Assembly (NCBI GenBank): GCA_002070265.1
Contig: MWCX01000079.1
Location: 1-51,364, forward strand
Length of the DNA: 51,364 nucleotides
Origin: Bacteroidetes bacterium ADurb.Bin174
GTDB taxonomy: Bacteria > Bacteroidota > Bacteroidia > Bacteroidales > Paludibacteraceae
Direction of reading: 5' to 3'
In this document: positions 1 to 8,813 of the stretch, piece after piece
Layout of the letters: the number at the start of each line of letters is the position of its first letter
Numbering within the stretch: position 1 is the stretch's first letter
Translations under genes and position numbers: made by a program
Notes under the pieces: model-generated
Databases searched by the model: none
Told to the model about the DNA's origin: nothing
What the model saw: only the letters and a program-made list of their open reading frames with translations

Positions 1-1
1 A

Positions 2-2866
2 CACGGATTGGCATATTACGGACCTGAAGCTACCGGATTAGCCACTAACGTAAGAATTGAAAATAGTGATCATTCCCCCATAGTTCAAACTTGGTCGGCT
101 AAACCGACATTTAATAATGTTGAGTTTGTTAACAATGCAAATCAGGCTATATATTTACAAGATAGTAGAATTGATTACAATGTTACACTAACCAAAACTG
201 CCGGAATCATAGGAAGTAACACACCTGAAAATGCAATATATATTTCGTCTAACACGCATGTAAACACTGGTGCTAGCGTACAAGTCAGCCCGGGATTAAT
301 ATTCAAAGGAACCGGATTTTATGTGGATGGTACACTTAAACTAAACGGAAATGCTGCCGAGCGGATAACACTTACTTCTATCCATGATGACAGCAAGGGA
401 GGCGATACGAATAACAACGGAAATTCCACGACACCCGGGAAAGGGAATTGGCATTATGATTATTTCGGGATTACTTTTAGAAATACCACAGGCGAAAATA
501 GTATAAAATTTACCGATATAGCTTATACATATCATGGCATTTGCTTTCTTAACTCTGCTGCTACAGTAGAAGACAGTAAAATTGAGCAATGTTCCGGAAA
601 AGGAGTTTCCATACAGGGAACATCCAATGCCGTTATCCGCCACACAGCATTTAATAATCTGCAAGTACCTGTAGAAAAACACGCTTTCAGCACAGCTTCA
701 CTTCACGAAGGCAATACCGCTTCCAACGTAAGCATTATGGGTATTGAGCTGATAGGCGAAACTTTTAATACTTCAGGCACCTTGCCACTTTATACTTTTG
801 CCGGAAATACTGATATTACCTATTGGTTAACTCAAACATTGACAGTAGGAAGCGGCACTACATTAACCATACCTGCCGGAGCGAGCTTTAAAAGAAATCT
901 GGATAATTATTTGTATAACTGTTTTGATGTGCAGGGAAAATTAAATATTGTCGGAACAGCCGAAAAACCGGTTGTAATTACAGACCAACGAGATGATAAC
1001 TACGGTTCTCCGCTTGATTTTAATCAAGATGGAACTGTAACCCAAAATTACGGTAGATACAACCACACATTTATCAATTTTAACACCGGTTCATCGGGTA
1101 CATTGGAGCACTTAATATTGAAAAGCAATGGCTATGGCGTAATAACAGCGGGAGCTTCACCTACTTTACGTAATGTGCGTTTTGATAATTTATCGCGGGG
1201 AGTGCGAATGACCGGTATCGGAACAGCACCTGTAATAGAAAACAGCGTGTTCAACAATACCACTTACCCGCTTGAAACTTCATTGCTATGTTTCCCTGCT
1301 TCTTTGATAGGCAACACCTTTAGCGGAGCTTCTTACAAAGGGATAAAAGTGATGAATGAAACACTTAATCAAAATGTTACGGTAAATCCGCTACCATTTG
1401 GTGAAATGGAGAATGCACCTTATATTTTTGAAAATTATGTAGTAGATGCAGAGCTGACAATAAATCCGGGAGTAAAATGTAAATTTCTGGATAACACGAA
1501 AATAACTGTCAATCGATGGCTCAAAGCTATTGGTACACCCGAAAAACCGATTGTATTCACTTCCATTTACGACGATTACTATGGTGGCGACACCAATGCC
1601 GATAGTACTGCCACGGTGGCAAACGGTTCACATTGGTATGGTATCCAGTTTGCCGATGCATCCATAGATGCCGATTGTCAATTGAAGCATGTGATTGTGA
1701 AAAATGCTTATGAAGCTATTACCACCACTGGAGCAAGTCCAACCTTAGAATACGTAACTTTCTACACGAATAGAAATGCTGTTCAGGCAACAGGTGCATC
1801 CAATCCGGTAATTGATAACTGTGACTTTGTAGGAATGAGCCAACGTGCTGTCAACAATGTAAATCAATCTTTTACCATTCAAGCACAGAATTGTTGGTGG
1901 GGAAGTGCCGAAGGACCTGTTGTAGCTACAGGACCTTCAGGTACACGTCAAGCAATTAGTGAAGGTGTTAACGTAACGCCGATTTTTACAGCAGGATTAA
2001 ATCAGCCTTTGATTGGCGATGTAAGTACCAACGGAACAGTTCAAGCTTACGATGCTTCATTGGTTTTGCAGGCAGCTATCTCGGCAATTACGTTAAATCC
2101 GGCTCAAACCCTTGCGGCAGATGCAAGCGGGGATGGCAGTATTACTGCTTATGACGCTACATTGATATTAGAATACGTAGCCGGAATAAATTCCAATATG
2201 CCGGGAAGTTTGAAAGCGCCTCGCCGTATAGATCCTTCACTTGCAGTAGGTTCCGGTGAGATTACGTACGAAAATGACTTGTTGCTTCCTTTGGCACTGA
2301 AAGATATTCCTTCGTCTGTAGGAGTGGATATGGTACTTGCTTTTAACCCGACTTTATTGCAAGTAATGGAAATACTTCCGGCTATCAATACAGGTTTTAT
2401 GCAGGCTACACGTATTGATAATGAAAATGGACGAATTTACCTCGCAGCCGCTTCTACGGATGGGAAAGCAGGGGATAATTGGAACATGGTTCGTTTCCGT
2501 GTTTCGGAAAATGTAAAAGCCGATTTCCAAACCAATATTTCGGCAGAGTTGTTCCGTGTAAACGAAAAAGATGAAACTTCTGCCGCTACTGCAGGAACAG
2601 TAATATTCCGTTCTCCAACCGGTTTTGATGCTGCAGATCACGATGCTGAAATTCGTTGCTTCCCCAATCCTGCGACGGATGTGATATACCTATCAGGAGT
2701 TTCAAACGATGCGACGGTAAGCATATTTAATATTTCCGGTCAAAAAGTTCAAACAACTGCTTTAATTGAAAATAAACTGAATATCAGTTCTTTCAGTAAT
2801 GGATTGTATTTTATAGAGATAGAACACAACGGAAAAGTGCAAAAATTGAAGTTCTTGAAAAAATAG
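2..2866 (+). CDS. T9SS-exported beta-helix protein with dockerin and cohesin-like module (5' partial)
   Basis: The reading frame is open to the left edge of the window, so the N-terminus and signal peptide are missing. About 650 visible residues form parallel beta-helix-type repeats with recurring T9SS-style blocks, including a CWWGSAEGP motif. A type I dockerin pair follows at about residues 670-727 (counted from base 8): two F-hand-like loops, DVSTNGTVQAYD and DASGDGSITAYD, with Asp at positions 1 and 12. Then comes a cohesin-like beta-sandwich (about 750-865) and a C-terminal type A sorting domain (about 885-952, starting FPNPATD). This order indicates a secreted or cell-surface protein exported by the type IX system. 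The dockerin suggests binding to a cohesin partner, and the next gene has cohesin-like domains. The ligand or substrate cannot be told. Confidence 0.85.
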   Translation, partial: HGLAYYGPEATGLATNVRIENSDHSPIVQTWSAKPTFNNVEFVNNANQAIYLQDSRIDYNVTLTKTAGIIGSNTPENAIYISSNTHVNTGASVQVSPGLIFKGTGFYVDGTLKLNGNAAERITLTSIHDDSKGGDTNNNGNSTTPGKGNWHYDYFGITFRNTTGENSIKFTDIAYTYHGICFLNSAATVEDSKIEQCSGKGVSIQGTSNAVIRHTAFNNLQVPVEKHAFSTASLHEGNTASNVSIMGIELIGETFNTSGTLPLYTFAGNTDITYWLTQTLTVGSGTTLTIPAGASFKRNLDNYLYNCFDVQGKLNIVGTAEKPVVITDQRDDNYGSPLDFNQDGTVTQNYGRYNHTFINFNTGSSGTLEHLILKSNGYGVITAGASPTLRNVRFDNLSRGVRMTGIGTAPVIENSVFNNTTYPLETSLLCFPASLIGNTFSGASYKGIKVMNETLNQNVTVNPLPFGEMENAPYIFENYVVDAELTINPGVKCKFLDNTKITVNRWLKAIGTPEKPIVFTSIYDDYYGGDTNADSTATVANGSHWYGIQFADASIDADCQLKHVIVKNAYEAITTTGASPTLEYVTFYTNRNAVQATGASNPVIDNCDFVGMSQRAVNNVNQSFTIQAQNCWWGSAEGPVVATGPSGTRQAISEGVNVTPIFTAGLNQPLIGDVSTNGTVQAYDASLVLQAAISAITLNPAQTLAADASGDGSITAYDATLILEYVAGINSNMPGSLKAPRRIDPSLAVGSGEITYENDLLLPLALKDIPSSVGVDMVLAFNPTLLQVMEILPAINTGFMQATRIDNENGRIYLAAASTDGKAGDNWNMVRFRVSENVKADFQTNISAELFRVNEKDETSAATAGTVIFRSPTGFDAADHDAEIRCFPNPATDVIYLSGVSNDATVSIFNISGQKVQTTALIENKLNISSFSNGLYFIEIEHNGKVQKLKFLKK

Positions 2867-2940
2867 AGAGTAAAAGCATATGAAAAAATTCGTGATGCTT
2901 CTGAAAAAAGTATTATTTCCAAACTTCAAAAAGAAAAATA

Positions 2941-5900
2941 ATGAAACATATAAAATATTATATTGCATTTTGTCTTCTTGCTTTTATGCCGCTTGTGGGA
3001 TTGGGGCAAACTCCCGCTTTTTCCCTGCCCACAGGCTTGCAAATGACGGTAGGAGAGACGATAGATGTGCAGTTGTCCGTTGATACGGATTTATCACCGC
3101 ACAATGTGCTTGCTTATACTTTTGCTGTAAGCTATAATTCTAATTTGCTTCAAGTAAAAAACGTACAATACGACGTCAAATTGCAAAACTTCTCAAATGT
3201 AGCAAACACGCAGCAAGCAGGTAAAGTTACATTGTCGGGAGCTGCTACAAGCAAAATAGAAGGAAACGGTACGCTCATTACGCTTACGTTTGAAGCATTG
3301 GCAGCCGGAAACGCATCGCTGAATTTTGTTGTAGCCGAATGTGTACTGAACGAGGGCGCACCCACAGCTTCCTATCAAAATGGGAATGTTGTTATTGCCA
3401 ATAAACCTACGATCAAGGTTTCCCCCAATACAAGTTTTTTAGCTGTTGGGCAAACCTCACAATGCAGTGTGAGTGGGAATGTTACCAACCCCGTTACGTG
3501 GGGAGTAACCAATCCTCTTGTGGCAAGCGTATCGGAAACCGGTTTGGTAACAGCTCTGGCGCATGGGAGTACAAAGGTTTTTGCTGTAGATGCTGCCGGA
3601 GTTCGGGACACAACCGATGGTGTTTTCAATGTAACGGCAATACGCTTATCTATTCCTACCGACCTGCAACAATGGCAAGGTTGGGAGATAACAGTTCCGA
3701 TAAATACAACCGATTTTAGCTCTCTCAATATACTTTCAGGGCAATTTACATTGACTTACAATGCGAATGTATTACAATTTTTGGGAGTAGATAAAGCAGA
3801 AACATTGCTTGAAAATGCTTCCGTATCGGCAGGCGAAACTGTGGGCGGAAACCTAAATCTTGCTTTTGCTTCTGCACAGCCTTTGGGAGCAAGTTCAGCA
3901 GAGCTTGTCAAACTACGTTTTCAAGTGCTTTCTAATGCAACTTCCGGAACAGGATTGAATTTTTCCAACGTAATTTTCAACGAGGATATTGCAGCCGTAA
4001 CTGATAACGGGTCATTTACACCCAAAAAACTTCCCGTACTCACCATTTCTCCTGCAAGTGCAAGTTTAGTAGCCGGCGATTCGCTGCTTTTTACTGCTTC
4101 GAATGGTAATCTACCATATACGTGGACAGTTAGTGATGGTCGTGTAGCTAAAATTCGTCAAGATGGATGGCTGATAGGGTATGAAGGTGGAACAACCGAC
4201 CTCACGGTAACCGATGCGGTTGGTGCAACAAAAACCATAAGCAACATAATTGTATCAGATATGCGGATGTACTTTTCCGCAGACACATTGGAACAAGTTG
4301 AAACCATAACCTACACGGATTGTTTCACAGATTCAATCCCGATTGGACGTCCCGCAATTTCTGCTATTGAAGGTGAAATATCGGTATCTGACAGTAATGT
4401 AAAAATCTTGGATATTGAAACGGATAGCACTTTTACTACCGGATGGCAAAAAGTGATTACACGAGTTAATGACCAGCGTATTAAGTTCTACTTAGCAGGG
4501 GCAACTCCTTTTCGTGAGAAAGGAATTGCATTTAAGCTAAAAACCGAACTTTTGTCGGCATTTAAAGAATATCACAGGTCAGATGTCCGATTTCATAATA
4601 CACAGGCAAATGAAAGAACCCCTGATGTAAAATTTATTGACGGAGCCATTGAAGGAAAGATTTTTACCGAACAAGACAAAACGATTTGCTTGGGAGAAAG
4701 TACGGGTGTACTTACCGTGCCGGATGCAGAGGGAAAAACCATCAGCCGCTGGCGAATACGAGTGCGCCGACCTGTACCTACAGAATGGATTACGATAAAT
4801 AATACAACGGCTACATATACTCATACTCCGGATAAACTTGGAGAATGGGAATATGTGGCGGAAGTAAATGGCGTACTTACAAAGGTTGCCAATATCTTAG
4901 TAAAAACCATTCCCGATGTAACGGGTATTATCCGAGGTGATACCGTATTTTGTAATGTTCCGCAGGTACTTCGATATGTGGTACAGCGTCGTCCTACGGC
5001 TACAGAATATCGTTGGAATTACACAGGAAGCGGAGTGATTTTACATGCAAATCAAAACATACTTGATTTGGAAATTACATCAGAAGTTACGCCGGGAAAT
5101 TTGGAAATGCGAACAGCCAATTTCTGTGGTGAAAGTGAAGAAAAGCTTGTACTGGAACTAAAACCAAAAATTCAACCTGCAAGTTTTAGTTTTGACAGTG
5201 AAAAGATTTATTACAATCAAGACACCATTGCTTTTACAGATACTTCTGTCGGTGCATTGGCTTGGGAGTGGAGTGTTACGCCTGAAAGCGGAGCACTGTT
5301 TGTGGATGGAACAACAGTTAATTCCCAACATCCAAAAGTGAAGTTTACACAAGCAGGTGACTTTACCATAAAGCTGAAAACGACCAACTCATGTCGTGTT
5401 GACTCCTTTGCACAAACAGTTGTTATTCACCAATTTAAAAATGGAGAATTAGAAGTAGATAAAAATGCCGATTGTTTTGGAAGCACCTTCCGTGTAGAAC
5501 TTACGCAAAGTACCGGAGTAGTAGCCGTTTGGCAAATAAAGGAGGAAGATGCTGCAGAATGGGTTGATTTGGATATGGCTCCTACAACAGTAATAAACTA
5601 CACACCTCAAACTGCCGGTAAATATTATTTGCGAGCAAAACTTGCGGGCGATAGAGGATATTCCGATGTTATAAGCATTACGATGTATCCTGAAGTAGAT
5701 GTAAGAGTAACAAGCGCAGATAATGTTTTAACTGCTCTTGCAGAAAACGCAACATACCAATGGCTGGATTGTAATAATAACTTCGAACCTATTGAAGGTG
5801 AAACTAATCAATCCTTTACCGCAACTCAAAATGGAAGCTATGCCGTTGAAGTTACTCAAAATAATTGCACGGATACGTCTGATTGTTATGATATTACATC

Positions 5901-6162
5901 TGCCGGAATTTTGGAAAATACTTTTGGCAATGATATAGCTGTCTATCCAAACCCAACTGACGACATCTTGCATATCAATTTGGGTGAGACCTTGTCGGAA
6001 TTTACTATTAGCATAACAGATGTAAGCGGGAAATTGCTAAAACAATCAACTTACAAAAACATACAAAAGCTTGAATTGAATTTGGATGTTCAGCCGGGCT
6101 TTTATTTGTTGACCATTCATTCGGAAAGTAAAAAGGCAATTATAAGGCTGATAAAGAATTGA
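2941..6162 (+). CDS. Large T9SS-exported surface protein with two cohesin-like and Ig-like domains
   Basis: Complete protein of 1073 residues. It has a Sec signal peptide (MKHIKYYIAFCLLAFMPLVGLGQ), a cohesin-like domain at about 25-155, a bacterial Ig-like (Big_2 type) domain at about 155-235, a second cohesin-like domain at about 235-360 and a second Ig-like domain at about 362-435. Further Ig/PKD-like beta modules follow, and a C-terminal sorting domain starts at about residue 1000 (VYPNPTDDILHINL, ending with a basic tail). It lies 74 nt after the dockerin-bearing gene in the same direction, so the two are probably co-expressed and may interact on the surface. The domain calls come from sequence pattern only; the cohesin assignment is good but not certain. 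Confidence 0.85.
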   Translation: MKHIKYYIAFCLLAFMPLVGLGQTPAFSLPTGLQMTVGETIDVQLSVDTDLSPHNVLAYTFAVSYNSNLLQVKNVQYDVKLQNFSNVANTQQAGKVTLSGAATSKIEGNGTLITLTFEALAAGNASLNFVVAECVLNEGAPTASYQNGNVVIANKPTIKVSPNTSFLAVGQTSQCSVSGNVTNPVTWGVTNPLVASVSETGLVTALAHGSTKVFAVDAAGVRDTTDGVFNVTAIRLSIPTDLQQWQGWEITVPINTTDFSSLNILSGQFTLTYNANVLQFLGVDKAETLLENASVSAGETVGGNLNLAFASAQPLGASSAELVKLRFQVLSNATSGTGLNFSNVIFNEDIAAVTDNGSFTPKKLPVLTISPASASLVAGDSLLFTASNGNLPYTWTVSDGRVAKIRQDGWLIGYEGGTTDLTVTDAVGATKTISNIIVSDMRMYFSADTLEQVETITYTDCFTDSIPIGRPAISAIEGEISVSDSNVKILDIETDSTFTTGWQKVITRVNDQRIKFYLAGATPFREKGIAFKLKTELLSAFKEYHRSDVRFHNTQANERTPDVKFIDGAIEGKIFTEQDKTICLGESTGVLTVPDAEGKTISRWRIRVRRPVPTEWITINNTTATYTHTPDKLGEWEYVAEVNGVLTKVANILVKTIPDVTGIIRGDTVFCNVPQVLRYVVQRRPTATEYRWNYTGSGVILHANQNILDLEITSEVTPGNLEMRTANFCGESEEKLVLELKPKIQPASFSFDSEKIYYNQDTIAFTDTSVGALAWEWSVTPESGALFVDGTTVNSQHPKVKFTQAGDFTIKLKTTNSCRVDSFAQTVVIHQFKNGELEVDKNADCFGSTFRVELTQSTGVVAVWQIKEEDAAEWVDLDMAPTTVINYTPQTAGKYYLRAKLAGDRGYSDVISITMYPEVDVRVTSADNVLTALAENATYQWLDCNNNFEPIEGETNQSFTATQNGSYAVEVTQNNCTDTSDCYDITSAGILENTFGNDIAVYPNPTDDILHINLGETLSEFTISITDVSGKLLKQSTYKNIQKLELNLDVQPGFYLLTIHSESKKAIIRLIKN

Positions 6163-6179
6163 GGTTTGCTAACAACTTA

Positions 6180-6275
6180 GTGTAAAAGTAATGGCGGAGG
6201 GGGGGTCTTCAACCTTGCATCAGGTTCATTGTTTCTTGACAGGAAAGTTTCCCGTATTCCGCCATTACTCTACAC
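6180..6275. repeat. Long-loop inverted repeat downstream of the surface-protein gene
   Basis: The arms 6180-6198 (GTGTAAAAGTAATGGCGGA) and 6258-6275 are inverted copies with one indel or mismatch, separated by 59 nt. They begin 17 nt after the stop codon. There is no T-run, so this is a poor intrinsic terminator. Together with the nested palindrome at 6444-6560 it resembles an integron attC-like or other mobile-element recombination site, but the identity is inferred. Confidence 0.6.
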
Positions 6276-6443
6276 CCGATTTTATGATGCATCATTAACA
6301 GAAAACAACCAAGACATCAAAATTCTATAACACAGTTGTTCATCCCGATTCAATGCTTCATGCTACAACATCGAACTTGACACAATAACAAATATTTAAA
6401 AATACAAGGAGTGTACGGATTAGAAATGAGACAACAAACCGCT

Positions 6444-6560
6444 AACAAAGGCTAAAATCAAGTCCGCAGATACTATCATTTGAAAGGTATTGCAACTAAT
6501 GATTTTATTCCATGTTGCAATGAAGTGCTTCGAAATGCCCGCCGGTTTTTAGCCTTTGTT
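6444..6560. repeat. Nested inverted repeat, attC-like
   Basis: A perfect 14-nt inverted repeat (AACAAAGGCTAAAA at 6444-6457, its complement at 6547-6560) encloses a second perfect 8-nt one (ATTGCAAC at 6489-6496, GTTGCAAT at 6514-6521). Two nested arm pairs with an outer GCTAAC start and a TTGTT end recall attC sites of integron cassettes described in Bacteroidetes, though the canonical GTTRRRY end is not clear. The spacer 6163-6613 (451 nt) otherwise contains only 6180-6275 and no convincing gene. Confidence 0.5.
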
Positions 6561-6613
6561 GTCAGTACTCATTTTAGGAAACTTACACTCTACATTATTA
6601 AAATATAATTATT

Positions 6614-8131
6614 ATGAGAAAACTTTTAGTTCTATTAGCATTCGGATTATTATTATCATGTACTGATAAGAGCAATGATTTTAGTATCCCCAAAAAAGTT
6701 ATTGTTGCAGGAAAAGTAGATAATATTGACCCTGAAAACCGTGACTTGAAATTATATGTAAACAGACCCGGTTTGAATCAAATTTTTGTTTCTGCCCAAG
6801 CTGATTCTACGGGATATTTTCATACCTCTTTTGAGATCTATACTCCTACTGATGTGTGGGTAACGTATAAGATGAATTTTCTTGTTTTAGTTCAGCCCGG
6901 CGATAGTATTTATTTAGAATTTGATGGTAAACTTGACAAACGCCCCGAAATACTCGAAACAGTAAAATTTAGCGGCGACGGAGCTAAGGTCAATCAAGAT
7001 GCAGCAAAATTTCAATCCATGTATTTCTCTAACCCTTTATATTATGATTGGAATGCTAAAGAACAAGCAAAACAAAAATATGATGTTGATCAATATTTAA
7101 TGTATCTGGATACGCTTCAAAAGTGCATAGATGATTTGTATAACAATTTCCTTGTTGAAGTTAAACCTGACTCAAAGGTTAAAATATGGGCAAAAACATA
7201 CATCGAACAAGACTATTACGAAGCATTATCGTGGTACCCTATGGATCATTTAAAAGCAAATAATTTAAAAAGGGGAGAATGGTCTGTTCCGGATGATTAC
7301 TACGATGCACTTTTAACTCGTCTGCCAATAGAAAAAGATATGCTCATAAGCGGGTATGCATTATCCGGTTTTGTTAATAGATTTCATTACAATTATTCAA
7401 GGAGCAAAATTTGGGATGAAGAACAAAACAAACAATACAAAACACCCGAAGGACGTATTGCCGGACCTACTGAAATTATAGATTCCATTACGATTCTTGG
7501 TATCGTAAAATATACACCTGACACCTTATTGAGACAGATGGTTCTTACCGAGTTTTTTCAACAAAAATTAGATAAATCAGACATAAGACTATATGAAAAA
7601 TATAAAAATATTGTAGATGATTATATTGTCGAACCATTTTTAAGAGAGCCTTTATTTGAATTATACTCAGAGGTAAAAAATCGAATTGAAAACCCTGTAA
7701 TGGCAACAAATGCCTATTTAAACAAGCTTGAAAATACAACAGCCAAACAACTTTTTGATTTGGTTTTGACAAGTAATAAAGGAAAGGTAATTTATTTAGA
7801 TTGTTGGGCTACATGGTGTGGTCCATGCAGAGCAGAAATGCCACATTCAAAAAAAATAATGGATGACCTTGAAGATAAGGATGTTGCTTTTGTTTTTCTA
7901 TGTATCGATTCAGAAGAAGAATTATGGAAAGCTAGCTTAGCAGAATTCCAAATAGGTGGGCAACACTATTTTCTAACAAAAGAACAAAGCACTGATTTAA
8001 GAGCAGTTTTTGAAATTGTGGGAATACCCCATTACTTTTTGATAAACCAGAATGGAACAATAATAGAAAAAGGTTCACATTTAAGACCCGATAATGTGAA
8101 AGATAAAATTTTAGATATGTTGAATAAATAA
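6614..8131 (+). CDS. TlpA-like thioredoxin-family lipoprotein
   Basis: This is a 505-residue predicted lipoprotein: MRKLLVLLAFGLLLSC ends in a lipobox with Cys16. A beta-rich N-terminal part of DUF4369 type and a long helical middle region are followed by a C-terminal thioredoxin fold at about 370-505. The redox motif WCGPC is intact at residues 401-405, and the cis-Pro region is GIPHYFLI. Family members act in the cell envelope as thiol-disulfide reductases. The gene stands alone between two structured spacers, which hints that it came as a cassette. Its substrate is unknown. Confidence 0.85.
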   Translation: MRKLLVLLAFGLLLSCTDKSNDFSIPKKVIVAGKVDNIDPENRDLKLYVNRPGLNQIFVSAQADSTGYFHTSFEIYTPTDVWVTYKMNFLVLVQPGDSIYLEFDGKLDKRPEILETVKFSGDGAKVNQDAAKFQSMYFSNPLYYDWNAKEQAKQKYDVDQYLMYLDTLQKCIDDLYNNFLVEVKPDSKVKIWAKTYIEQDYYEALSWYPMDHLKANNLKRGEWSVPDDYYDALLTRLPIEKDMLISGYALSGFVNRFHYNYSRSKIWDEEQNKQYKTPEGRIAGPTEIIDSITILGIVKYTPDTLLRQMVLTEFFQQKLDKSDIRLYEKYKNIVDDYIVEPFLREPLFELYSEVKNRIENPVMATNAYLNKLENTTAKQLFDLVLTSNKGKVIYLDCWATWCGPCRAEMPHSKKIMDDLEDKDVAFVFLCIDSEEELWKASLAEFQIGGQHYFLTKEQSTDLRAVFEIVGIPHYFLINQNGTIIEKGSHLRPDNVKDKILDMLNK

Positions 8132-8322
8132 AAACGAGCACTAATATCATGTATAAAATATTGGGGTTTAAATGGTTATTTGAAGTGTTCTGCCCCACAT
8201 CAGCTTTTGCAATGGTAGAAACCACGCACGCACTAAGCACAACCCTATCGGGTGTGCCGCTTAGTTTCAACCGTTATATGTAATTAAATTAACAGAGTAA
8301 TAACCAAAAAAATGAAAACAAA
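8132..8322. repeat. Structured spacer with imperfect hairpin 8232-8265
   Basis: The spacer contains an imperfect hairpin whose arms are ACTAAGC...CCC (8232-8245) and GGG...GCTTAGT (8250-8265), followed by CCGTTATATG at 8271-8280. A GTTATAT end just before the next gene resembles the junction of an integron cassette, but no clear matching left arm is visible. No gene was found here. Confidence 0.4.
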
Positions 8323-8811
8323 ATGCAGCACAAACGATTAACATTAAGTGCCGTACTCTTATTAGGTCTTGGATTGACAGGATTACAGGCACAAATAAGT
8401 GTAAACGCCACGGGTGGTAAAGCTACCGGAGGCGGTGGAACTGTTTCGTACAGCGTTGGGCAAGTAGTTTACACTTCCAATAAAGGAAGTGGAGGAACTG
8501 TTGACCAAGGCGTGCAACATGCCTACGAAATTTTTACTACAGGCATTAATGAAACAACATTGAACGTTTCGCTCACTCTATTTCCAAATCCGACAACGGA
8601 AAGTTTAACTTTGCAAATAAACGGCTATAACAACGACAAGTTGTCGTATCAGTTATTTGACATACAAGGTAAAGAGTTAAGTGCAGGACAAATTGTGGCA
8701 CAGCAAACACTAATCAATATGAGTAGTTTGTCAATAGCTACATACTTTCTAAATGTTGTAAACCAAGAAAACAAAAAAGTTCAATCTTTTAAAATTATTA
8801 AAACTCAATAA
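8323..8811 (+). CDS. Small T9SS-exported protein
   Basis: A 162-residue protein with signal peptide MQHKRLTLSAVLLLGLGLTG..QAQ, a Gly-rich middle stretch (about 25-65), and a complete type A sorting domain (about 85-162, with LFPNPTTESLTLQI and a final KSFKIIKT-like basic end). The mature part before the sorting domain is only about 60 residues. Its stop codon is 2 nt before the ATG of the next gene, so the two are almost certainly translated from one mRNA. The short-cargo-plus-DGR-target-like arrangement suggests a surface-display pair, but the function is unknown. Confidence 0.85.
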   Translation: MQHKRLTLSAVLLLGLGLTGLQAQISVNATGGKATGGGGTVSYSVGQVVYTSNKGSGGTVDQGVQHAYEIFTTGINETTLNVSLTLFPNPTTESLTLQINGYNNDKLSYQLFDIQGKELSAGQIVAQQTLINMSSLSIATYFLNVVNQENKKVQSFKIIKTQ

Positions 8812-8813
8812 TT

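Noticed and set aside
2880-3083. 67-codon ORF before the second surface-protein gene
   Set aside because: Most of it overlaps the signal peptide and first domain of that gene in another frame.
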